DNA of 64,000 nucleotides from Micromonospora sp. FIMYZ51. GTDB lineage: Bacteria > Actinomycetota > Actinomycetes > Mycobacteriales > Micromonosporaceae. Location of the stretch: NCBI RefSeq assembly GCF_038246755.1, contig NZ_CP134706.1, positions 2,232,001-2,296,000 of the forward strand. The letters run 5' to 3'. The notes beneath the pieces were generated by a model. That model was not told where the DNA came from and made no database searches. It saw only the letters and a list, made by a program, of their open reading frames with translations. Positions 27,417 to 36,307 of the stretch are shown one piece after another. The position numbers and the translations under genes are program-made. How positions within the stretch are numbered: the first letter of the stretch is position 1; every line of letters starts with the position of its first letter.

Positions 27417-28651
27417 GGATCGGTCTGGTCAGCCAGTGGTATCCGCCCGAGGGCGTGTTCATCCCGGGGAACCTGGCACAGCAACTGGCGGTACGCGGGC
27501 ACGACGTACGAGTGCTCACCACCTTTCCCAGCTATCCGCAGGGCAGCATCTATCCGGGCTGGCGGCAGCGGTGGCGGCACGTCGAGCGGCAGGGACCGGT
27601 AGCGGTACGGCGGGTGCCGGCGTACCCCAGTCATGACACCTCGGCACTGCGTCGGGCCGCGAGTCACCTCTCCTTCGGCCTCAGCAGTGGCCTCGCCGGC
27701 CTCCGCTGGCTGGCGGGTGTCGATGTCACCTACGTCTATCACCCACCGCCGACAGCCGTCACGGCGGCAGCCCTGCTCCGCTGCGCCCGGCGGACGCCGA
27801 TCGTCCTGCACGTGCAGGACATGTGGCCGGAGTCGGTACTCCAGTCCGGCATGGCGCCCACCGGGCTGGCCGGTCGGGCAATGGCGGGCGGCCTGGACGC
27901 CCTGATCCGTACGGCCTACCGGATGGCGTCGGCCATCGTGGTGATCTCCCCGGCGATGGCCGACATGGTCATCGAGCGCGGTGCCGACCCGGCCCGGGTA
28001 CGCGTGGTGTGGAACTGGACCGACGACGCGCTGTTCCGGCCCGTGCCGGTCACCGCAGCGGCCCGGTCGGCACTCGGGTACCGGGGTCGGTGCACGGTGA
28101 TGTTCGCCGGAAACCTCGGGCCGTTGCAGGGCGTCGACACGGCGATCCGCGCGGCAGCCGCCGTCCGCGACCGGATGGACCTGGTGCTGGTGGGGTCAGG
28201 TGCGGAAGAGGAGACAGCCCGCCGTCTCGCCGCCGAGATCGGCGCGGACAACGTACGGTTCATCGCCCGGCGTGCCCCGCAGGAGATGGCGGATCTCTAC
28301 GCCGCGGCCCAGTGGCAGTTGGTCTGCCTGCGGGACCTGCCCGGGTTGCGCGGCACCGTGCCGTCCAAACTACAGGCCGCCCTGGCGTGTGGCAGACCGG
28401 TGGTCGCCGCACTGCCCGGGGCGGCGGCGACGGTGGTCGAGTCGGCCCGAGCCGGCCTGGTGTGCCCGCCCGGGGACTGGGGCGCGCTCGCGCAGCGGTT
28501 CCGGTCGGCCGCGGGCACGTCCGAGCGCGAGCGCGCCGAGATGGGCCGCCGGGCCCGTCAGCTCTACCAGGAGCGGATGTGTCTACCGGTCGGCGTGGAC
28601 CAGTTCGAGGACATCCTGACCAAGTTGGCGGCACGGAAAGGACGGGCATGA
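27413..28651 (+). CDS. GT4 glycosyltransferase, WbuB-like (putative L-FucNAc transferase)
   Basis: A 412-residue GT-B protein beginning GLVSQWYPPEGVFIPGNLAQ, the WbuB-type start. LHVQDMWPESVLQSGM is the conserved HVQDxWP-E block, followed by AIVVISPAMADM, VMFAGNLGPLQGVDTAIRAA and VCLRDLPGLRGTVPSKLQAALACGRPVVAA. WbuB in E. coli is an FucNAc transferase encoded beside fnlABC. Here it sits between capF and capG with 4-base overlaps on both sides, so it likely adds the L-FucNAc made by these enzymes. Confidence 0.85.
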   Translation: MRIGLVSQWYPPEGVFIPGNLAQQLAVRGHDVRVLTTFPSYPQGSIYPGWRQRWRHVERQGPVAVRRVPAYPSHDTSALRRAASHLSFGLSSGLAGLRWLAGVDVTYVYHPPPTAVTAAALLRCARRTPIVLHVQDMWPESVLQSGMAPTGLAGRAMAGGLDALIRTAYRMASAIVVISPAMADMVIERGADPARVRVVWNWTDDALFRPVPVTAAARSALGYRGRCTVMFAGNLGPLQGVDTAIRAAAAVRDRMDLVLVGSGAEEETARRLAAEIGADNVRFIARRAPQEMADLYAAAQWQLVCLRDLPGLRGTVPSKLQAALACGRPVVAALPGAAATVVESARAGLVCPPGDWGALAQRFRSAAGTSERERAEMGRRARQLYQERMCLPVGVDQFEDILTKLAARKGRA

Positions 28652-29772
28652 CCCGGATCATGACGGTGGTCGGCACCCGACCCGAGATCATCCGACTGTC
28701 CCGGGTGATTGCCCGCCTCGACGAGACCGTGGACCACCTGCTGGTGCATACCGGGCAGAACTGGGACAGCACGCTCTCCGACGTGTTCTTCACCGAGCTG
28801 CGGCTGCGCGAGCCGGACCGGTTCCTCCGGGTCGACACGTCCTCGCTCGGTCGGGTGCTGGGCGGTGTGCTGGTCGGCATCGAGGCGGCGATCGAGGAAA
28901 GTCGACCCGACGCCCTGCTGGTGCTCGGGGACACCAACAGCTGCATCGCGGCGCTGATGGCACGCCGGATGCGGGTGCCGGTCTACCACATGGAGGCCGG
29001 CAACCGATGCTTCGATCTGAATGTGCCGGAGGAGACGAACCGCCGCCTGGTCGACCATGTCGCGGACTTCAACCTGGTCTACACCGAGCACGCCCGGCGT
29101 AACCTGCTGGCGGAGGGATTGCACCCCCGGCGGATCCTGCACACCGGGTCGCCGATGCGGGAGGTGCTGGAACATTACCGGCCCGACATCGCCGCCTCGA
29201 CGATCCTGCGACAACTGGAGTTGGCCCCGCGCCGCTTCTTCCTGGTCAGTGCGCACCGGGAGGAGAACGTGGACCGCCCGGACCGGCTCGCGCGGCTGCT
29301 GGAGTGCCTGCGCGCGGTCCGCGACCACTGGAATCTCCCGGTGCTGGTCTCGACGCATCCGCGTACCCGCAAGCGGCTTGAGGCGCTGGCCCCGGACGCG
29401 ACCATGCTGGACGGGATCGTCTTCAGCGAGCCGTTCGGACTGCTCGACTACGTGCACCTGCAAACGGCGGCATACTGCACGCTCTCCGACAGCGGCACGA
29501 TCAGCGAGGAGGCGGCGATCATGGGCTTCCCTGCGGTGACCTTGCGTGAGTCGATCGAGCGTCCGGAGGCGCTTGACGTCGGCGGGATCATCATGACCGG
29601 CCTCGATCCGGCGGGCGTGGTGGAGGCGGTTCGGGTCGTGGTCGACCAGGTCCGTGCCCACGGAGTGCCCTGCCCGGCCGACTACCTGGTGACCGACACC
29701 TCCCGCCGGGTGGTCGACTTCATGCTGTCCACCGTCCGCCGACACCACGACTGGGCGGGCATCCGCCGCTGA
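28648..29772 (+). CDS. capG: UDP-N-acetylglucosamine 2-epimerase family (CapG/FnlC type)
   Basis: A 374-residue non-hydrolysing 2-epimerase. TVVGTRPEIIRLSRVIARLD starts the fold. HTGQNWDSTLSDVFF, VLGDTNSC, HMEAGNRCFDLNVPEETNRR, VSAHREENVD and LSDSGTISEEAAIMGFPAVTLR are all in family order, with the conserved E, D and H residues. In the CapEFG pathway it epimerises the C2 of UDP-6-deoxy-L-TalNAc to give UDP-L-FucNAc. The ATG overlaps the GT4 stop (ATGA at 28648). It ends the plus-strand operon. Confidence 0.9.
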   Translation: MTRIMTVVGTRPEIIRLSRVIARLDETVDHLLVHTGQNWDSTLSDVFFTELRLREPDRFLRVDTSSLGRVLGGVLVGIEAAIEESRPDALLVLGDTNSCIAALMARRMRVPVYHMEAGNRCFDLNVPEETNRRLVDHVADFNLVYTEHARRNLLAEGLHPRRILHTGSPMREVLEHYRPDIAASTILRQLELAPRRFFLVSAHREENVDRPDRLARLLECLRAVRDHWNLPVLVSTHPRTRKRLEALAPDATMLDGIVFSEPFGLLDYVHLQTAAYCTLSDSGTISEEAAIMGFPAVTLRESIERPEALDVGGIIMTGLDPAGVVEAVRVVVDQVRAHGVPCPADYLVTDTSRRVVDFMLSTVRRHHDWAGIRR

Positions 29773-29819
29773 CCCGGCGGTCCGCCGCTGACGTCGGCAG
29801 GCGACGCCCAGCTGCGGGC

Positions 29820-30953
29820 TCAGGTGCGGGTGGCCAGGAAGTCGTCGATCACGCCGAGCAGGAACGTGATCTGTCGTTCGGTGAGGGCGCTCCCGCTGGG
29901 CAACGTCAGGCCCTCGGCGAACAGTTCGTCCGCAGCACCGGTGAGCAGGCTCTGCGCGCCCGCGTACGCCGGTTGCAGATGCATCGGCTTCCACACCGGG
30001 CGCGTCTCGACGTGTCGGGCGGCGAGGTGGGCGGCCAGGTCGGCCGCCCGCCAGCCGGCCTGCTCCGGGCGCACTCGGATGACCGTCAGCCAGCAGTTCG
30101 ATTCCGGGTCGTCGGCGCCGAGCAGCTCGACACCCGGCACCGCGGCGAAGAGCTTCGCATACCGGTCGCGCAACTGCCGGCGGCGGCCGATCATGCCGTC
30201 CAGCCGCACCAGCTGGGCCCGGCCCAGCGCGGCCAGCAGGTTGCTGAGCCGGTAGTTGTATCCGGTCTCCCGGTGCTCGTAGTGCACCGTGGGTTCCCGT
30301 GCCTGCGTGGACAGATATCGGGCCCGGGTCAACAGCGCGAGATCGTCGGAGACGAGCATGCCACCGCCGGAGGTGGTCATGATCTTGTTGCCGTTGAACG
30401 AGAGCGCCGCGCCCCGGCCGAAGGTGCCGGCGGCCCGGCCGGCATGGGTGGCCCCGAGAGCCTCGGCGGCGTCCTCGACGACAGGCACCTCCCACTCGGC
30501 GCAGACCGGCAGGAGCGCGGTGTAGTCGGCACAACTGCCGAACATGTCCACCGGGACCACGGCACCGACCCGCGTACGCCGACTGCGCAGCTCGCGCAGC
30601 AACCGGGTGAGCAGCGCGACGTCGAGGTTGCCGGTGCGTGGGTCACAGTCGACGAAGACCGGTCGGGCCCCGGTGTAGCGCACCGCGTTCGCCGTGGCCA
30701 CGAACGTCAGCGTGGGCACGACCACCACATCCTCCGGACCGACACCCACCCCCAGCAGGGCCAGGTGCAGTGCGGCGGTGCCGGAGCTGACCGCCACCGC
30801 GCCCCGGGTTCCGAGTCGGCCGGCGACCTCGCGCTCGAAGGCTTCCAGGTCCGGACCGGCGGGCGCCACCCAGCCCGAACGCAGTGCGGCGATGAGGTAC
30901 GACTCTTCGAGCGGTCCGACGTCGGGCCGGGAGAGATGCACGGCGTAGGTCAT
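29820..30953 (-). CDS. DegT/DnrJ/EryC1/StrS aminotransferase (PglE-like)
   Basis: A 377-residue PLP enzyme. VAVSSGTAALHLALLGVGVGP is the cofactor phosphate region, VEDAAEALGATHAGRAAG the conserved D-A block, and SFNGNKIMTTSGGGML carries the Schiff-base lysine at K190. ETGYNYRLSNLLAALGRAQL follows. Family members aminate 4-keto (or 3-keto) nucleotide sugars. Beside a PglF-like dehydratase and overlapping the PglC-like gene by 4 bases, it most likely makes UDP-4-amino-4,6-dideoxy-GlcNAc. The ATG at 30953 fits the conserved start; reading from 31298 would run through the upstream gene. Confidence 0.85.
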   Translation of the reverse strand: MTYAVHLSRPDVGPLEESYLIAALRSGWVAPAGPDLEAFEREVAGRLGTRGAVAVSSGTAALHLALLGVGVGPEDVVVVPTLTFVATANAVRYTGARPVFVDCDPRTGNLDVALLTRLLRELRSRRTRVGAVVPVDMFGSCADYTALLPVCAEWEVPVVEDAAEALGATHAGRAAGTFGRGAALSFNGNKIMTTSGGGMLVSDDLALLTRARYLSTQAREPTVHYEHRETGYNYRLSNLLAALGRAQLVRLDGMIGRRRQLRDRYAKLFAAVPGVELLGADDPESNCWLTVIRVRPEQAGWRAADLAAHLAARHVETRPVWKPMHLQPAYAGAQSLLTGAADELFAEGLTLPSGSALTERQITFLLGVIDDFLATRT

Positions 30954-31633
30954 CGGTGCCCGCCGTCCGGCGCAGCCGCGCGGCTGGCCGTGGTGCCCCG
31001 GAACTCCGGCGCGGTAGCGAGGCCGACGGCCGAGATTCCCTCGCGGCGCAGCACGGTGCGTACGGTCATGAGGAGGATGGACAGATCGAGCCGCAGGCTC
31101 CGGGTGTCGACGTACTCCACATCGAACTCGAACTTCTCTTCCCAGCTGAGCCCGTTGCGACCGCGGACCTGGGCCAGACCCGTGATGCCGGGGCGTACCT
31201 CGTGTCGCCGAGCCTGAGCGGCGGAGTAGCGGGGCAGGTACTCCGGCAGCAGTGGCCGGGGGCCGACCAGGCTCATGTCGCCGCGCAGCACGTTCCACAG
31301 CGTGGGCAACTCGTCCAGGCTGGTGGACCGCAGCCAGCGCCCCAGCGCGGTGAGCCGGTCCGGGTCTGCCACCAGACCTCTGCCGGGATCCGGCGGACGC
31401 ATGGTGCGGAACTTGACCAACTCGAACGACACCCCGTGCTTACCGGTCCGGCACTGCCGAAACAGCACCGGGCGGCCCAGCCGCACCAGCACCACCAGGG
31501 CGGTCACGGCCATCACCGGCGCGAGAACCACCAGCAGGACGGTCGCCGCGACGACATCGATCAGGCGCTTGCTGCGCTGCGGGCGCACTGTCCGGGGGGC
31601 AACCTGCGGGAGCACCGCACCATCTACCGGCAC
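30950..31633 (-). CDS. Undecaprenyl-phosphate phosphosugar transferase (PglC/WcaJ C-terminal type)
   Basis: A 227-residue monotopic sugar transferase. KRLIDVVAATVLLVVLAPVMAVTALVVL is the reentrant membrane helix (about 22-50). VKFRTMRPPDPG holds the catalytic-type region, and LDELPTLWNVLRGDMSLVGPRPLLPEYL is the signature block. PGITGLAQVRGRNGLSWEEKFEFDVEYV ends the family core. It would prime glycan assembly by moving a phospho-sugar to undecaprenyl-phosphate. The length matches PglC rather than the long WcaJ form. The GTG at 31633 has a perfect GGAGG six bases upstream. The 136-base gap upstream carries direct repeats of CCCTCGAAA at 31663 and 31708. Confidence 0.88.
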   Translation of the reverse strand: MPVDGAVLPQVAPRTVRPQRSKRLIDVVAATVLLVVLAPVMAVTALVVLVRLGRPVLFRQCRTGKHGVSFELVKFRTMRPPDPGRGLVADPDRLTALGRWLRSTSLDELPTLWNVLRGDMSLVGPRPLLPEYLPRYSAAQARRHEVRPGITGLAQVRGRNGLSWEEKFEFDVEYVDTRSLRLDLSILLMTVRTVLRREGISAVGLATAPEFRGTTASRAAAPDGGHR

Positions 31634-31769
31634 CGACTACCTCCGCCGAATCACGTGACTGTCCCTCGAAACTTCCCGGGTAGCTATCAGCCAGAGGGTG
31701 CGAATATCCCTCGAAAGCGGATAAAGCTCCGCTAGTACAACCGCCCGGCTGGCGAGGGAGACACGGCTT

Positions 31770-32198
31770 TCAGTTGTCGTTTCCGGCGAGCAGTCGATCG
31801 AGCAGAACTTCCAGCGGGATCGACTCACCGTCGCGGCCACCCGCGCCAACGACAAGGGGTGGTGGGCTGGGTTCGGGATCGGCACCGAACAGCCGGGCCC
31901 GCAGACCGCCTGGCACGGTCAACAGATGGAACCGCCCGTCGGTGTCCACGGCACGGCTGCGGGCCTGGTCCACGTACCAGCCCCGCAGCCGGGTCCGGTA
32001 CCGTCCCCGCCCGTCGTACGAGCGCGCGGTGAGTCGGGTGGTCGGCAGCCCACGCCGCAGCGCCTCGGCCACGAACCGAGCCACCAACTGCGCCGCCTGG
32101 GCCTGCTCGGTGGCGCGCCGACGCTCCTCGGCCGCGGCGTGCGCCGTAACGGCCTGCCGCCGCTGCTCCCGCCAGTCCTGGCCGTCGTGGGCGTCCAC
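31770..32198 (-). CDS. Hypothetical protein, unrecognised family
   Basis: A 142-residue protein from a GTG at 32198. The first 45 residues are a charged, probably helical segment rich in A, E, Q and R. The middle, TTRLTARSYDGRGRYRTRLRGWYVDQARSRAVDTDGRF cut at about 53-90, looks like a small beta-rich fold, with a Pro-rich linker and an acidic tail ending LLDRLLAGNDN. No signal peptide or membrane segment is visible. Codon third positions are strongly GC-biased as in real genes here. It lies directly downstream of the tex terminator hairpins on the same strand. I do not recognise a function. Confidence 0.65.
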   Translation of the reverse strand: MDAHDGQDWREQRRQAVTAHAAAEERRRATEQAQAAQLVARFVAEALRRGLPTTRLTARSYDGRGRYRTRLRGWYVDQARSRAVDTDGRFHLLTVPGGLRARLFGADPEPSPPPLVVGAGGRDGESIPLEVLLDRLLAGNDN

Positions 32199-32215
32199 GC
32201 CGACGACGGTACGCC

Positions 32216-32245
32216 CGCCGCCCCGGTGGCGGCACCGGGGCGGCG
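32216..32245. terminator. Strong hairpin after tex (first of two)
   Basis: CGCCGCCCCGGTG at 32216-32228 and CACCGGGGCGGCG at 32233-32245 form a perfect 13-bp stem with a GCGG loop. It lies about 59 bases past the tex stop and 18 bases before the next minus-strand gene. Confidence 0.7.
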
Positions 32246-32259
32246 CAGGCGCGGGGTTC

Positions 32260-32294
32260 GGCGGCGGCCCCGGTTCCTCACCACGGCCGCCGCC
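32260..32294. terminator. Second hairpin just after the tex stop
   Basis: GGCGGCGGCC at 32260-32269 pairs with GGCCGCCGCC at 32285-32294, a perfect 10-bp stem with a 15-base loop, 9 bases past the tex stop at 32304. Together with the hairpin at 32216 it forms a tandem terminator. Confidence 0.6.
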
Positions 32295-32303
32295 GTCGCG
32301 CTG

Positions 32304-34724
32304 TCAGGCGAGGCCGGCGCGGCGGAGCGCCTCGGCCATCGCGTCGTTGGCCGGTGCCGGCCCGCCGCCGTCACGCCGCTGGCGCTGCTGCGGCCCGCCG
32401 GTGCGGCCCTCCCGACCGCCGCCCTCCCGACCGCCGCCCTCCCGACCGCCGCCCTCCCGGCCGCGACCGCCGCCGGGCGCACCGGCACGCTCGCCGCGAC
32501 CGCCGCCGCGCGGGCCGCCGCGCCCACCGCCCGGCTCCACCTCGTCGTCCAGCCGCAGGGTCAGCGAGATGCGCTTACGCGGTACGTCCACGTCCAGCAC
32601 CTTGACCTTGACCACGTCGCCGGACTTGACCACCTCGTGCGGGTCCTTGACGAAGGTGCGCGACATCGCCGAGACGTGCACCAGACCGTCCTGGTGCACC
32701 CCGACGTCCACGAACGCGCCGAACGCGGCGACGTTTGTGACCACGCCCTCCAGGACCATGCCGGGCGTGAGGTCGCTGATCTTCTCGACGCCCTCGACGA
32801 AGGTCGCCGTCTTGAACTCCGGCCGTGGGTCGCGGCCGGGCTTCTCCAACTCGGCGAGGATGTCGGTGACGGTGGGCAGGCCGAACGTGTCGTCGACGAA
32901 GTCGGTGGCCCGCAGCCCGCGCAGGATGGTGCTCTTGCCGATGATCGACCGCAGGTCCTGCTGGGTGGCGGCGAGGATCCGGCGCACCACCGGGTACGCC
33001 TCCGGGTGCACGCTTGAGGAGTCCAGCGGGTCGTCGCCATCGGGAATGCGCAGGAAGCCCGCGCACTGCTCGAACGCCTTCGGCCCCAGCCGAGCCACCT
33101 TCTTCAGGTCGGCCCGGGTGCGGAACGGGCCGTTTGCGTCCCGGTGCAGCACGATGTTCTCGGCCAGCCCGGCCCCGATGCCGGAGACCCGGGTGAGCAG
33201 GGGAGCGGACGCGGTGTTGACATCCACACCGACGCCGTTGACACAGTCCTCGACCACGGCGTCCAGCGACCGGGAGAGCTTCACCTCGGAGAGGTCGTGC
33301 TGGTACTGCCCGACGCCGATCGAGCGCGGGTCGATCTTGACCAACTCGGCGAGCGGGTCCTGGAGGCGGCGGGCGATGGAGACCGCACCGCGCAGCGACA
33401 CGTCCAGCCCGGGCAGCTCCTGCGCCGCGTACGCGGAGGCGGAGTAGACCGACGCGCCGGCCTCGGAGACCACCACCTTGGTCAGCTTCAGCTCGGGGTG
33501 CCGCTTGATCAGGTCACCGGCGAGCTTGTCGGTCTCCCGGCTGGCCGTGCCGTTGCCGATCGCCACCAGCTCCACGCCGTGCGCGGCGGCCAGCGTGGCG
33601 AGGGTGTGCAGCGAGGCGTCCCACTGCCGGCGCGGCTCGTGCGGATAGATCGTGTCGGTGGCCACGACCTTGCCGGTGGCGTCCACCACGGCCACCTTCA
33701 CCCCGGTCCGCAGCCCCGGGTCCAGCCCCATCGTCGGGCGGGCCCCGGCCGGTGCGGCGAGCAGCAGGTCACGCAGGTTGGTGGCGAAGACCCGGACCGC
33801 CTCCTCCTCGGCCGCCTGCCACAGCCGCATCCGCAGGTCCGCGCCGAGGTGGATGAGGATCCGGGTACGCCACGCCCAGCGCACCGTGTCGGCGAGCCAC
33901 CTGTCGGCGGGCCGCCCGGCGTCACTGACCCCGAACCGGCCGGCGATCGCGGCCTCGTACCGGCTCGGCCCGGTCACCGCCGCGTCGACGTCACCGTCGG
34001 CCTCCGGGGCCATGGTCAGGTCGAGCACGCCCTCCTTCTCGCCCCGGAACATGGCCAGGATCCGGTGCGAGGGCAGCTTCGGGTACGGCTCGGCGAAGTC
34101 GAAGTAGTCGGCGAACTTGGCTCCGGTGCTCTCCTGTCCCTCGCGTACCCGGGAGACCAGCCGGCCCCGCGACCACATCTGCTCGCGCAGCGTGCCGATC
34201 AGGTCGGCGTCCTCGGCGAACCGCTCGATCAGGATGGCCCGCGCCCCGTCCAGCGCGGCGGCGGCGTCGGCCACCCCCTTCTCGGCGTCGACATAACCGG
34301 CCGCTGTCTCCCGAGGATCCTGCGTCGGGTCGCCGAGCAGCGTCTCGGCGAGCGGCTCCAGCCCGGCCTCGCGGGCGATCTGGGCCCGGGTCCGGCGCTT
34401 GGGCTTGTACGGCAGGTAGATGTCCTCCAGGCGGGACTTCGAGTCGGCCGCCATGATCTGCGCTTCCAGTGCCTCGTCGAGCTTGCCCTGGGTGCGGATC
34501 GACTCCAGCACCGCCGTGCGGCGCTCGTCCAGCTCGCGCAGATAGCGCAGCCGCTCCTCCAGGGTGCGCAGCTGGGTGTCGTCGAGCAGCCCGGTGGCCT
34601 CCTTGCGGTACCGCGCGATGAACGGCACGGTGGCGCCGCCGTCGAGCAGCTCGACGGCCGCGCGTACCTGGCGCTCGGCGACGCCGAGTTCCTCGGCGAT
34701 GCGCTGATGAACAGAGAGGGTCAC
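32304..34724 (-). CDS. tex: Tex-family RNA-binding transcription accessory protein
   Basis: An 806-residue protein of the Tex/Spt6-like family. [17 protein letters not shown] is the N-terminal HTH-region signature. [20 protein letters not shown] begins the YqgF/RNase-H-like domain. [18 protein letters not shown] is the helix-hairpin-helix, and [32 protein letters not shown] the S1 domain near residue 650. The last 80 residues are an unusual Arg-Gly-rich tail with GREGG repeats. The GTG at 34724 follows GGAG with 7 bases between; the ORF could open at 34763 but lacks a site there. It is divergent from the dGTPase-like gene across 62 bases. Confidence 0.93.
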   Translation of the reverse strand: MTLSVHQRIAEELGVAERQVRAAVELLDGGATVPFIARYRKEATGLLDDTQLRTLEERLRYLRELDERRTAVLESIRTQGKLDEALEAQIMAADSKSRLEDIYLPYKPKRRTRAQIAREAGLEPLAETLLGDPTQDPRETAAGYVDAEKGVADAAAALDGARAILIERFAEDADLIGTLREQMWSRGRLVSRVREGQESTGAKFADYFDFAEPYPKLPSHRILAMFRGEKEGVLDLTMAPEADGDVDAAVTGPSRYEAAIAGRFGVSDAGRPADRWLADTVRWAWRTRILIHLGADLRMRLWQAAEEEAVRVFATNLRDLLLAAPAGARPTMGLDPGLRTGVKVAVVDATGKVVATDTIYPHEPRRQWDASLHTLATLAAAHGVELVAIGNGTASRETDKLAGDLIKRHPELKLTKVVVSEAGASVYSASAYAAQELPGLDVSLRGAVSIARRLQDPLAELVKIDPRSIGVGQYQHDLSEVKLSRSLDAVVEDCVNGVGVDVNTASAPLLTRVSGIGAGLAENIVLHRDANGPFRTRADLKKVARLGPKAFEQCAGFLRIPDGDDPLDSSSVHPEAYPVVRRILAATQQDLRSIIGKSTILRGLRATDFVDDTFGLPTVTDILAELEKPGRDPRPEFKTATFVEGVEKISDLTPGMVLEGVVTNVAAFGAFVDVGVHQDGLVHVSAMSRTFVKDPHEVVKSGDVVKVKVLDVDVPRKRISLTLRLDDEVEPGGGRGGPRGGGRGERAGAPGGGRGREGGGREGGGREGGGREGRTGGPQQRQRRDGGGPAPANDAMAEALRRAGLA

Positions 34725-34786
34725 GATGTCGCTCCGCCTTCGGGTGTGGGTTCCGTGGTGCATTCTGCCGGGCTACCGTGGCGATC

Positions 34787-36298
34787 ATGGAACCACCTGT
34801 CGAGCCGCGCGCCCGACGCCTCTTCGGGGGCAGCGCCCGGGCCCTCGGCGACCTCGCGACCAGCCCGTTCCGGGCCGACCGGGACCGCATCGTCGGCTCG
34901 CCGTTCTTCACCCGCCTGGGCGGCGTCACCCAGGTGATCAGTCCGGGCGGATCCGGCCTGCTGGTGCACAACCGACTCACGCACAGCCTCAAGGTCGCCC
35001 AGGTGGCGCGGGCGATCGCGGAGCGGTTCACCGCCGACGGGTGGCAGCGCGACCTGGTGGAGAAGTTGGGCGGCTGTGATCCGGACGTGGTGGAGGCCGC
35101 CGCGCTCGCCCACGATCTCGGTCACCCGCCCTTCGGGCACCTGGGCGAGCGGGTGCTGGACCGGCTGGCCCGGCACCGCCTCGGCCTGACCGACGGGTTC
35201 GAGGGCAACGCCCAGTCGTACCGGATCGTCACCTCGACCGAGATCCGTGGCGCGGCGACCACCGGGCTCGACCTGACGGCGGCGGTCCGGGCCGCGATGC
35301 TGAAATACCCGTGGACCCGGCTGGATCACCCTGACCCGCATCCGCGCCTGATGGACCTGCCGCCGCGCGGAGCGAGCCCGCCGCCGGACGACCCGGACAG
35401 CGGCTCGGCGAAGTTCGGCGCGTACCGCACCGAGCTGGACGACCTGCGGCAGGCCCGGGCACCGTTCGCCGGCCGGATCGCCGACTGGCAGCAGACCGTG
35501 GAGGCGTCGGTGATGGACACCGCCGACGACATCGCGTACGCCATCCACGACGTGGAGGACTTCTACCGGGTCGGTGTGCTCCAGCAGGGTGCGGTGGCCG
35601 CCGAGCTGATGGCCTGGCAGCGCGAGGGGGCGAGCCTGCGCGGGATCACCGACGCCGCGCTTACCACCTCGGCCCGCCGGCCCGGCGCAGCGATCGAACG
35701 GCTGCGCCGCCACCTGCACCGCAAGGACAGCTGGATCGCCGACGACGAGGCGTTCGCCGCCGCCGTCGAGCACGTCCGCGAGGAACTGGTCGAAGGGCTG
35801 CTCGCCCTGCCGTTCGACGGCTCGATCGAGGCCGAGCAGTACGTGGCACGCTTCTCGGCCCGCTGGACCACCCGGTTCGTCGATGCGATCACCGTCGCCG
35901 AGCAGCCGTCGATGCGCTCCGGGCACGTGCTGCTGGCGCCCGCGCAGTGGCACGAGGTGCAGGTGCTCAAGTTCGTCCACCACCGGTTCGTGCTGGCCCG
36001 GCCCGATCTGGCGCTGCATCAGCGGGGGCAGGCGCGACTGCTCGGCACGCTTGTCGAGGCGTTGCTGGAGTGGCTGCTCGACCCGGAGGAGGAGTCCCGG
36101 CTGCCCCGGCGGCTGCACGACCTGGTGGAGCTGGCCGAGGCGGAGCTGCATCCGCGTACCCAGGACCGGATCGGCAAGGCCCGTGGCCGAGCCATCGTGG
36201 ACTTCGTGGCCCAGCTCACCGACGGCCAGGCGGTGGCGATGCTGGACGCGCTCTCCGGCCGCTCCGGCGCCCTCTGGACCGACGCGTTCGTGCTCTGA
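34787..36298 (+). CDS. dgt: Deoxyguanosinetriphosphate triphosphohydrolase-like HD protein
   Basis: A 503-residue HD-domain protein. VHNRLTHSLKVAQVARAIAER supplies the first His. AALAHDLGHPPFGHLGERVLD is the HD pair in the dGTPase signature. MDTADDIAYAIHDVEDFY gives the final Asp block. Family members hydrolyse dNTPs to nucleoside and triphosphate. The length is typical of the actinobacterial type. The ATG at 34787 is chosen over a GTG at 34778, with no clear ribosome site for either. It is divergent from tex, and 9 bases separate its stop from the convergent acetyltransferase gene. Confidence 0.88.
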   Translation: MEPPVEPRARRLFGGSARALGDLATSPFRADRDRIVGSPFFTRLGGVTQVISPGGSGLLVHNRLTHSLKVAQVARAIAERFTADGWQRDLVEKLGGCDPDVVEAAALAHDLGHPPFGHLGERVLDRLARHRLGLTDGFEGNAQSYRIVTSTEIRGAATTGLDLTAAVRAAMLKYPWTRLDHPDPHPRLMDLPPRGASPPPDDPDSGSAKFGAYRTELDDLRQARAPFAGRIADWQQTVEASVMDTADDIAYAIHDVEDFYRVGVLQQGAVAAELMAWQREGASLRGITDAALTTSARRPGAAIERLRRHLHRKDSWIADDEAFAAAVEHVREELVEGLLALPFDGSIEAEQYVARFSARWTTRFVDAITVAEQPSMRSGHVLLAPAQWHEVQVLKFVHHRFVLARPDLALHQRGQARLLGTLVEALLEWLLDPEEESRLPRRLHDLVELAEAELHPRTQDRIGKARGRAIVDFVAQLTDGQAVAMLDALSGRSGALWTDAFVL

Positions 36299-36307
36299 GG
36301 GCGCGGC

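Noticed and set aside
30956..31735. Plus-strand frame opposite the PglC-like and aminotransferase genes
   Set aside because: Low-complexity His/Gln/Arg product with no known pattern; the minus strand has clear PglC and PLP motifs.
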